Positions 1 to 5,356 of a stretch of DNA of 8,429 nt are shown piece by piece. Source of the DNA: an uncultured Methanobrevibacter sp. (GTDB lineage Archaea; Methanobacteriota; Methanobacteria; Methanobacteriales; Methanobacteriaceae); NCBI GenBank assembly GCA_902783085.1, contig CACZPT010000128.1:1-8429 (forward strand), in the 5' to 3' direction. A program made the position numbers and the translations under genes. Positions within the stretch are counted from its first letter, which is position 1, and every line of letters begins with the position of its first letter. The notes below the pieces were generated by a model that was given only the letters and a program-made list of their open reading frames with translations, made no database searches and was not told where the DNA came from.

Positions 1-83
1 GCCGAGATAGTCTAGCCTGGTAAGGCGCGGGACTTGAAATCCCGTGGAGTTTCTCCGCCTGGGTTCAAATCCCAGTCTCGGCG
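1..83 (+). tRNA. tRNA-Ser (anticodon UGA)
   Basis: The full cloverleaf can be folded by eye. The 7-bp acceptor stem pairs 1-7 with 76-82, and G83 is the discriminator base. The anticodon stem pairs 28-32 with 40-44 around a seven-base loop, with TGA at 35-37, so it reads UCA and, by wobble, other UCN codons. The long variable arm typical of serine tRNAs pairs 46-49 (GGAG) with 53-56 (CTCC). The T arm pairs 59-63 with 71-75 around TTCAAAT. CCA is not encoded and no intron is seen. The promoter lies outside the window. The gene ends 1 nt before the stop codon of the convergent cobK gene, so its T-rich termination tract lies inside the 3' end of cobK. Confidence 0.97.
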
Positions 84-107
84 TTTAGTTAATATTTTTT
101 AATTTTT
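84..107 (+). terminator. T-rich termination tract for tRNA-Ser, inside cobK
   Basis: Directly after the tRNA discriminator base, the plus strand carries short T tracts, including T6 at 95-100 and T5 at 103-107. Archaeal RNA polymerase terminates on oligo-T without needing a hairpin. These bases are also the last codons of the convergent cobK gene, where they encode a Lys/Asn-rich tail. The terminator role is inferred from the T-runs and their position. Confidence 0.5.
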
Positions 108-879
108 CATCTAATTCATCTAAATCATAGACAATGAGTTTTTTATTTAATTCTTTTATTTCTGGGCGTTGAATCATGATGATAGTTATATCTTTTTCAT
201 TTGCAGCTTGAATTTTTTCAATAACTCCTCCAATCTCACCACTTTCTTTTGTAATTATTACTTTTGCATCATGTTTTTCTATTAATCGGATGTTTTCTTT
301 TAAACTAGCTACTCCGTTCATTGGTATGATGTGATCTTCAGGTATTTTTAATTTTTTACATTTTTCAATAGATTTTTTAACTTTTAATATTCTTGTATAG
401 AAATGTTTAACTGAAACATTTTTCAATACTTCTTCCATTGTGTTGGCTCCTGCAAAATGCAGTACATTATCTTCAGGATTTTTTTCAGCTATTAATTTTC
501 CGGCCATTTCGAATGAATCTGCATAAACTAATCTTGAAGTATCAATATTTTCAAAAGTCAATGCAGGTCTTTCAAACCTGATTAATGGTATTTTACAAAT
601 TTTTGAAACTTCTATTGATGTTTTTGTTATATGTGATGCAAATGGGTGTGTTGCATCAATCAGTAAATCAAAATCAGAATTATTAATTATTTCAATAATT
701 TCATCTATTAAAAGTGGTTTTGCGATAGTTTCATCACTTCCTGATTTTTTAGCTAAATTGGCACCGTATTCTGTAGTTGTTGTAGTTAAAATATATGTGT
801 CATAATTTAATTTTAAATGTTTAATAATATCAGTTGAGTCTTTGGTTCCCCCTAAAAGAAAGATTTTTAATTTTTTCAT
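85..879 (-). CDS. cobK: Precorrin-6A / cobalt-precorrin-6A reductase (CobK/CbiJ family)
   Basis: Cytoplasmic NAD(P)H-dependent reductase of corrin-ring synthesis. It reduces (cobalt-)precorrin-6A to 6B on the way to cobalamin, which methanogens need for corrinoid methyltransferases. The 264-aa product has the family length and landmarks: N-terminal nucleotide-binding LLGGTKDS (8-15), DATHPFA (75-81), RFERP (101-105), ITKESGEIGG (209-218) and IQRP (236-239). The ATG start is set by GGAGTGATAA (881-890 on the minus strand), 1-2 bases upstream, directly behind the stop codon of the Ca2+ ATPase gene. It is the last gene of a three-gene minus-strand operon. In an archaeon the anaerobic, cobalt-early route (CbiJ) is likelier than the aerobic one, but sequence alone does not decide. 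Its tail is made by the antisense of the tRNA terminator. Confidence 0.93.
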   Translation of the reverse strand: MKKLKIFLLGGTKDSTDIIKHLKLNYDTYILTTTTTEYGANLAKKSGSDETIAKPLLIDEIIEIINNSDFDLLIDATHPFASHITKTSIEVSKICKIPLIRFERPALTFENIDTSRLVYADSFEMAGKLIAEKNPEDNVLHFAGANTMEEVLKNVSVKHFYTRILKVKKSIEKCKKLKIPEDHIIPMNGVASLKENIRLIEKHDAKVIITKESGEIGGVIEKIQAANEKDITIIMIQRPEIKELNKKLIVYDLDELDEKLKNIN

Positions 880-880
880 T

Positions 881-890
881 TTATCACTCC
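881..890 (-). promoter_or_regulatory. Ribosome binding site of cobK
   Basis: The minus strand reads GGAGTGATAA just before the cobK ATG. It matches the anti-Shine-Dalgarno of archaeal 16S rRNA (GGAGGTGATC) with one missing base. It fits in the 13-nt gap after the ATPase stop codon, so translation of cobK depends on the operon mRNA rather than a separate promoter. Confidence 0.75.
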
Positions 891-892
891 AT

Positions 893-3304
893 TTATTTTT
901 TATCAGATATTATTATAGTTGATGCTATAATTAGTATAATTATCCAGTCTATCCATCCGATTGATGTGGTTCTAAAAATTGTCTGTAATTGAGGTAAATA
1001 AATAATTAATAATTGGAGAATAAATGAAAGGAGTATTCCTATATATAAGTATTTATGTGATTTTTCTGAATTGGATTTTCCATTATATGCGTTAAATAGT
1101 TGATACATTACAAATAAAGTGAATGCGATTGTCATTGCTTTTTTTGTAGAACTTCCAATATTTATTTGCCAGAAAAATACTGCAATTGTTCCAATTGCCA
1201 TTACAATTCCAGTAATAAGTATTTTCAGCATTGTTTCTTTTGCCAATATATCTCCTGTTTCGGGGGGTCGTTTCATAATGTCTTTTTCTGCACCTTCCAT
1301 ACCTAAAGTTTGTGCTGGTGGACCATCCATTACAATATTTAGCCATAATAATTGCACAGGATTAAATGGGAGTGGCAATGAAAGTAGACTTGCCCCAACT
1401 ATTGTTAATATTGCTCCAACATTTGTTGATACTTGGAATTTTACAAATCTTTTAATATTGTCATAGATTTTTCTTCCTTCTTCAACAGCTTTTACAATTG
1501 TTTTAAAATTATTATCTTGTAAAATCATGTCCGCTGATTCTTTTGCAACATCTGTTCCATCACCCATTGCAACACCAATTGATGCTTTTTTAAGTGCTGG
1601 AGCGTCATTTATACCATCGCCGGTCATTGCAACAATGTGGCCTTGATTTTTCAGAGTTTCTACTATTCTCATTTTTTGAATAGGTTTGACTCTTGCATAA
1701 ACTTGAATGTTATTTACTCTTTGCAGGTATTCTTTGTCACTTAATTCATTTAATTCTTTTCCGGTTATAACTTCACCATTAGTTAATATTCCTAATTTTT
1801 TTGCAATTGCATATGCCGTTTTTTCATGGTCTCCAGTAATCATTTTAACTTGTATTCCTGCATTTATACAATCTTCAACAGCTTTTTTTGCGCTTTCTTT
1901 TGGTGGATCAATTAAACCGAGTAGGCCTGTGAAAATTAAATTTTCTTCGGTGGGTGTTTCATCTTCGATTTTATATGCAAACCCTATTACTCTTAATGCC
2001 TTTCCACTCATTTCACTAATTTTTTCAATTAGATTTTCTTTCATTTCTTGATTAATTATTTCAATACTTCCATCATTATCCACATATTTACATTTACCTA
2101 TAATGATTTCTGGCGCACCTTTTGATAATATGATATTACTTTTGTTGTCTAATCTATATGTTGTTGTCATCATTTTACGATTGCTGTCTAATGGTATTTC
2201 ATCAATTCTTTCAAGATTTTTCTCAGGTGCTTTTGAAAACTTTAAAATTGCACCATCTGTCTGATCACCAATGACCTCGAAATCATTAATAACTGCATTA
2301 TTACATAAACTTCCAATAAAGTGAGTTTTTTCTTCATTTGTAAAAAATGATTCCACTACAGTCATTTTATTTTCAGTTAAAGTCCCAGTTTTATCAGAAC
2401 AAATTATTGTACAAGACCCTAAAGTTTCAACAGATAATAATCGTTTAACAATAGCATTGGATTTTGACATTTCCTGCATACCCAAAGCTAAAGTTAATGT
2501 TAAAACTGCAGGTAAACCTTCAGGAATCGCAGCTACAGCGAGTGAAACAGCAGTCATGAATGTTTCAACAATTTGAATTCCCTGTAATAATTCTAAAATA
2601 AAAATTCCAATACATACAATTATTGCAATAAGCGACAATGTTTTTCCAAGGTTTCCAACTCTTTTCTCTAGTGGAGTTTTGCCAGATTCTTCCTGAATAA
2701 TGCCTGCAATTTCACCGATTTGTGTTTTCATCCCAATTTTTGAAACAATCCCAATTGCATTTCCTGAAAGAATTCCTGAGTCCATATAAACTTCATCATT
2801 TTTATTTTTTCTAACGGATTCTGATTCACCAGTTAAATGGGATTCATCACATGTTAAATTATTAGTTTCTATTAAAACTAAATCTGCAGGAACTTTATCT
2901 CCTTCATCTAAAAGCACAATATCTCCAATTGTCAGATATTTTGCATCAATTTCTTTTATTTGATTTTCTCGTTTAACGACTGCTTTTTTAACTATTAAAT
3001 TTTTTAAAGATTCAACAGCTTTTTGTGAACGATATTCTTGAATAAAACCCATAATTACATTTAATAAGATTGTAAGTATAATGACTCCCGAATCAATAAC
3101 ATCACCAATTGCATAAGCTGCAATTGCAGCAATAAAAAGAAGAAGTAATAAAGCATCAACAAATTGACTTAAAAATAATAAATAATATGGGGTTGCTTTT
3201 GTTTCGTTTATTTCATTTAATCCATATTCCTCTTGTCTTTTTTTAGCTTTTGATTCAGTAAGTCCATTAAGAGATGTTTTATATTTTGATAAAGGATTGC
3301 TCAT
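893..3304 (-). CDS. P-type Ca2+/Mn2+-transporting ATPase (type II, SPCA-like)
   Basis: An 803-aa integral membrane pump that uses ATP to export Ca2+, or possibly Mn2+, from the cytoplasm. Landmarks in order: N-terminal cation-ATPase domain (about 1-45), TM1-2 (40-90), actuator TGES (158-161), TM4 PEGLP (261-265), phosphorylation DKTGT with D304, nucleotide-site KGAPE (395-399), MTGDH (488-492), hinge TGDGINDAPA (561-570), TM5 around N628, TM6 with N656 and D660 in NIVMDGPPAQTLG, and TM7-10 (690-800). The TM6 string resembles secretory-pathway Ca2+ ATPases. Against SERCA, the site II residues (E in PEGLP, N656, D660) are kept, but the TM5 site I glutamate is alanine (A631), which predicts one ion per cycle. 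The start follows GTGAT, which overlaps the upstream UPF0146 stop codon. Ca2+ versus Mn2+ cannot be settled here. Confidence 0.93.
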   Translation of the reverse strand: MSNPLSKYKTSLNGLTESKAKKRQEEYGLNEINETKATPYYLLFLSQFVDALLLLLFIAAIAAYAIGDVIDSGVIILTILLNVIMGFIQEYRSQKAVESLKNLIVKKAVVKRENQIKEIDAKYLTIGDIVLLDEGDKVPADLVLIETNNLTCDESHLTGESESVRKNKNDEVYMDSGILSGNAIGIVSKIGMKTQIGEIAGIIQEESGKTPLEKRVGNLGKTLSLIAIIVCIGIFILELLQGIQIVETFMTAVSLAVAAIPEGLPAVLTLTLALGMQEMSKSNAIVKRLLSVETLGSCTIICSDKTGTLTENKMTVVESFFTNEEKTHFIGSLCNNAVINDFEVIGDQTDGAILKFSKAPEKNLERIDEIPLDSNRKMMTTTYRLDNKSNIILSKGAPEIIIGKCKYVDNDGSIEIINQEMKENLIEKISEMSGKALRVIGFAYKIEDETPTEENLIFTGLLGLIDPPKESAKKAVEDCINAGIQVKMITGDHEKTAYAIAKKLGILTNGEVITGKELNELSDKEYLQRVNNIQVYARVKPIQKMRIVETLKNQGHIVAMTGDGINDAPALKKASIGVAMGDGTDVAKESADMILQDNNFKTIVKAVEEGRKIYDNIKRFVKFQVSTNVGAILTIVGASLLSLPLPFNPVQLLWLNIVMDGPPAQTLGMEGAEKDIMKRPPETGDILAKETMLKILITGIVMAIGTIAVFFWQINIGSSTKKAMTIAFTLFVMYQLFNAYNGKSNSEKSHKYLYIGILLSFILQLLIIYLPQLQTIFRTTSIGWIDWIIILIIASTIIISDKK

Positions 3305-3315
3305 TGTATCACTTT
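3305..3315 (-). promoter_or_regulatory. RBS of the ATPase gene overlapping the UPF0146 stop codon
   Basis: The minus strand reads AAAGTGATACA directly before the ATPase ATG. GTGAT fits the archaeal anti-Shine-Dalgarno, and its TGA is the stop codon of the upstream gene (3309-3311). This arrangement suggests translational coupling, with ribosomes that finish UPF0146 loading the ATPase start. Confidence 0.65.
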
Positions 3316-3698
3316 AGAGTGTAGAAACTTGTTTTTTTGAAATTTTTTAATTTCATTTTTATTTTACCAGTATTTAAATCTTCATTGGTTAATGGCTTAA
3401 TTATTAATTGAGAATTTATTTTTAAAGCTAAATTAACTAAATAGGGTTGAAGTTCGCTAGGTGGCCTAATGGAGTAAATAATATCCATATTTTTATACAA
3501 TTCCAAGTTGGGATTTACAATATCATCTTTAATCACATCATTATCATTTGGCATGATATCTGTTTTAATAATATTTATATGGTCAAAGGATTCAAGAAAA
3601 TCATAAACAGCATTAAATTTTCCAACTCCGATTTCTGCAACATTTGTGGGATTTTTCCTACATTGTAGTAACATATATTCCTTAAAACTTTCCCACAT
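3309..3698 (-). CDS. UPF0146 family protein, methyltransferase-like fold
   Basis: A 129-aa archaeal protein of family UPF0146, with no function known to me. It shows a small Rossmann-like methyltransferase outline: AEIGVGKF (21-28) resembles the SAM-binding glycine motif I, KTDI (45-48) an acidic motif II position, KDDIVNP (57-63) a motif III region, and MDIIYSIRPPSELQPYL (71-87) the family's signature after strand 4, where catalytic or substrate residues often lie. It has no membrane segment. The first gene of the operon, it ends 4 nt before the Ca2+ ATPase start. The ATG at 3698 has only a weak leader (GGTTGA), so it may be leaderless or weakly SD-led. An ATG 14 nt upstream is out of frame. 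The family call is firm, but methyltransferase activity is inference. Confidence 0.88.
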   Translation of the reverse strand: MWESFKEYMLLQCRKNPTNVAEIGVGKFNAVYDFLESFDHINIIKTDIMPNDNDVIKDDIVNPNLELYKNMDIIYSIRPPSELQPYLVNLALKINSQLIIKPLTNEDLNTGKIKMKLKNFKKTSFYTLK

Positions 3699-3729
3699 TC
3701 AACCAAATCCATTTATTTATATTTTAATT

Positions 3730-3742
3730 TTTCTTATAACCT
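3730..3742 (-). promoter_or_regulatory. Candidate promoter of the UPF0146-ATPase-cobK operon
   Basis: The minus strand reads TAGGTTATAAGAA, a TATA-like element about 38 nt upstream of the UPF0146 ATG. That would place the transcription start roughly 12 nt before the gene. A more AT-rich TATA-like string lies at 3715-3725 but would be too close to the start codon. The region is so AT-rich that the assignment is weak. A stronger minus-strand promoter lies further upstream at 4168-4189. Confidence 0.35.
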
Positions 3743-3912
3743 ATTTTTGTTGTGATAAAATTTCCATTATTGCAAATATTACCCTTGTGAATATGAAAAC
3801 TAAATTGTATGTATCAATCCAAAATTTCATATTATAATCAATACATTTAAAAATTTTCTAAATTTCAATAAGTTATATATTCACATTTAATCTAATAATT
3901 TTTAATTCAAAT

Positions 3913-3966
3913 CCTAACATCACCATGAATGGCTATCGACATGGTCTTCAGCAACATCCATTTCGA
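3913..3966 (-). other. GC-rich islet with short hairpin; possible small RNA or gene relic
   Basis: A stretch of about 55 nt is close to 45% GC, while the surrounding DNA is far more AT-rich. It contains a 6-bp inverted repeat (ACCATG 3922-3927, CATGGT 3940-3945, 12-nt loop). On the minus strand a TATA-like GGTTATAAAAA (3974-3984) lies about 25 nt before the islet, which would start a transcript near 3953. In AT-rich archaea, GC islets in spacers often mark structured RNAs. It could equally be a remnant of a coding sequence. No known RNA family was recognised. Confidence 0.3.
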
Positions 3967-4167
3967 GATAAAATTTTTATAACCCTAATGTTACAATTAC
4001 AAATAAATTACAGGCAAGGTTAAATCTAATAACTCAAAAATATATATAATCTATTCCTTCCAGATATCACTCATTTTAAAAACAAAATGATTATATTGCT
4101 GTGAATTTACTTATAATTAATATCAAAACTACAATCAATGCGGATATTGGTGATAAGAACTATAGGA

Positions 4168-4189
4168 TTATATATAAAATTTTTTTTTT
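4168..4189 (-). promoter_or_regulatory. Strong minus-strand archaeal promoter-like element without a close gene
   Basis: The minus strand reads an A10 tract (4180-4189) followed by TTTATATATAA (4169-4179), which is the arrangement of an A-rich BRE before a TATA box. It would fire near 4150, towards UPF0146, more than 400 nt away. On the plus strand the same bases form TATATA followed by a T10 tract, which could act as a terminator instead. Confidence 0.4.
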
Positions 4190-4283
4190 AGAATTTCATC
4201 TAATTCCCAGAATATTCTCTTTTGAAATTTTAATCATCAGTATTTAATAATTATTCATGATTTTTATTATTAAATTTTATTAT

Positions 4284-4300
4284 TTAAAAATATTTAAATA
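4284..4300 (+). promoter_or_regulatory. Promoter of the RimI-like gene (TATA at 4291-4300)
   Basis: TATTTAAATA, preceded by an A-tract that can serve as BRE, is centred about 26 nt upstream of the ATG at 4322. Archaeal transcription starts about 22-27 nt past the TATA centre, so the mRNA would begin at or next to the start codon. This fits the absence of a ribosome binding site in 4301-4321. Confidence 0.55.
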
Positions 4301-4321
4301 ACTTGTTTGCTAAATCTTGAT

Positions 4322-4756
4322 ATGATGATTATACGTGAATTTGTTCCAGATGATTTAAAAAGAGTTTATGAGATAGAAAACATGTCTTTTGAACAATCAT
4401 ATGGAATAAATATGTTTAAACAGTTATATGATATTGGTACTGGTTTTTTAGTGGCTGAAGAAGATGATTATGTAATAGGATATATAATTTTTTGGATTAA
4501 ATATGAAAGACAAGGCCATATTATTTCTCTTGCTGTTGATAAAAATTATCGTAGATTAAAAGCAGGAACCAGATTACTCTCAAAAGCTATTCAAATCCTT
4601 ATGATGTTTGAGATTGATTCAATTAACTTGGAAGTAAATGAAAACAATATTGGGGCTTTTGAATTTTATAAAAATTTTAATTTTAAAATCGATAGGGTTG
4701 TCCCAGGATATTATGATAATAAGGATGGGGCTATTGTAATGTATTTAGCATTATAA
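4322..4756 (+). CDS. RimI-like GNAT family N-acetyltransferase
   Basis: A 144-aa cytoplasmic acetyl-CoA-dependent acetyltransferase of the GNAT family, closest in outline to archaeal RimI/Ard1-type enzymes that acetylate protein N-termini. Seen: IIREFVPDDLKRVYEIENMSF (3-23) typical of the N-terminal region, the central strand GYIIFW (53-58), HIISLAVDKNYRRLKAGTRLL (66-86) with the acetyl-CoA loop, and the motif B string LEVNENNIGAFEFYKNFNF (103-121). The usual R-x-x-G-x-G loop reads RRLKAG, so the first glycine is lysine (K80). The start is taken at the tandem ATGATG (4322). A TTG 15 nt upstream is in frame but would place the start inside the expected untranscribed leader. The gene overlaps the convergent zinc-ribbon gene by 6 nt. 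The family is sure, but the substrate is not. Confidence 0.88.
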   Translation: MMIIREFVPDDLKRVYEIENMSFEQSYGINMFKQLYDIGTGFLVAEEDDYVIGYIIFWIKYERQGHIISLAVDKNYRRLKAGTRLLSKAIQILMMFEIDSINLEVNENNIGAFEFYKNFNFKIDRVVPGYYDNKDGAIVMYLAL

Positions 4757-5260
4757 GTTTAGGGAAGTGAGATTTACATCAGTAAGTTGCTGGTATTGCG
4801 TAAGTACATCTTGAGGTATCGTACCACTTAAGAACAATATTGCTATTAAAGCTATATAAAATATTAAAATTCCAAGTTGGATAATTCCATGTTTTCTTGC
4901 AACAGGATCTTTTCTTGTGACAAGATAAAGTGCAATTATTAATCCAATAAGTCCACCTAAAATAGAGAATATATAACCAAGTACAATTATTACTCTGCTA
5001 GTATGGGGTGTATTCTGAGATTCACTTTTAATGATAATTGGGTTTATTTGTTGGATTTGATTATTTTCAAATTGATTTTTAAAAATTAATGGACTGCCAC
5101 ATTTAACGCAATATTCTGCTTCATCAGGATTTGTATAACCACAAAATGGGCACATATTTTGATTATTTTCTATTTTTGGATATTCATATCCACATTTAAT
5201 ACAAAATCCGTACATGTCATCTCCGGTTGAATGACATTGGGGACATCTTCTTATAACCAT
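4751..5260 (-). CDS. Double zinc-ribbon membrane protein
   Basis: A 169-aa protein of unknown function. Two zinc ribbons sit at the N-terminus: C6-x2-C9 with C20-x2-C23, and C37-x2-C40 with C51-x2-C54. The second (MCPFCGYTNPDEAEYCVKCG) is the common archaeal zinc-ribbon pattern. A polar linker (60-87) follows, then two hydrophobic helices (about 89-115 and 125-146) joined by a basic loop TRKDPVARKHG. A short C-terminal tail ends the protein. The basic loop between the helices and the reduced, zinc-binding N-terminus suggest that both lie in the cytoplasm, but a two-helix hairpin would then put the tail inside as well. ATG 5260 is supported by GTGATAAC directly upstream. Convergent with the GNAT gene, it shares the palindromic TTATAA of the two stop codons. 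Confidence 0.85.
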   Translation of the reverse strand: MVIRRCPQCHSTGDDMYGFCIKCGYEYPKIENNQNMCPFCGYTNPDEAEYCVKCGSPLIFKNQFENNQIQQINPIIIKSESQNTPHTSRVIIVLGYIFSILGGLIGLIIALYLVTRKDPVARKHGIIQLGILIFYIALIAILFLSGTIPQDVLTQYQQLTDVNLTSLNL

Positions 5261-5356
5261 GTTATCACATATTTTTTTTAATTTAAATTAGTTCATTAGT
5301 ATTATATAAAATTATGTATATAAGTAATATTAAAAATTGCTATTTTCTTATGTGGT
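5261..5356. promoter_or_regulatory. Compact divergent promoter region between zinc-ribbon gene and 322-aa gene
   Basis: A 96-nt spacer carries back-to-back TATA boxes. TTATATAA at 5302-5309, read on the minus strand after an AATT flank, lies about 45 nt from the zinc-ribbon ATG and leaves a roughly 20-nt leader holding GTGATAAC (5261-5268). TATATAA at 5317-5323, read on the plus strand, lies about 37 nt from the ATG at 5357 and leaves a roughly 12-nt leader with a weak GTGGT. The TATA centres are only about 15 nt apart, so initiation complexes on the two sides should compete. Transcription starts are inferred from spacing. Confidence 0.55.

Larger units (their letters stand above)
3699..4321. 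other. Long non-coding AT-rich region with several TATA-like sites
   Basis: About 620 nt between the divergent UPF0146 operon and the acetyltransferase gene, with no convincing gene in any frame. Short open stretches exist, for example GTG 4101 to TAA 4247 and ATG 3924 to TAA 4019, but they lack a good ribosome site and recognisable protein character. It holds TATA-like strings on the minus strand at 3733-3740, 3974-3982, 4038-4050 and 4168-4180, a plus-strand TATA at 4291-4300, a GC-rich islet at 3915-3966, and a 7-bp inverted repeat at 4071-4090 (TCATTTT/AAAATGA, six-base loop). It could contain a small RNA or the remains of a decayed gene. Confidence 0.6.

Noticed and set aside
1119..1466. 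Plus-strand open frame opposite the ATPase gene
   Set aside because: It lies fully antisense to conserved TM5-TM7 codons of the P-type ATPase and has no recognisable protein character or ribosome site.
1707..2051. Plus-strand open frame opposite the ATPase nucleotide-binding domain
   Set aside because: Antisense shadow of a strongly conserved coding region.
3447..3837. Two plus-strand open frames opposite and beyond UPF0146
   Set aside because: They are shadows of UPF0146 or run into AT-rich spacer, with compositions (I, F, N, Y) expected from AT-rich non-coding DNA.
3913..3966. Box C/D small RNA in the GC islet
   Set aside because: CTGA and TGATG-like boxes are present on the minus strand but in the wrong order for C then D, and no second pair is seen.
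4101..4247. Possible 48-codon gene starting at GTG in the long spacer
   Set aside because: No ribosome site before the GTG, a T10 tract in the middle and only hydrophobic AT-rich codons; chance is the simplest explanation.
4307..4321. Upstream TTG start for the RimI-like gene
   Set aside because: It lies 11 nt from the TATA centre and so would not be in the mRNA; the family N-terminus begins at the ATG pair.
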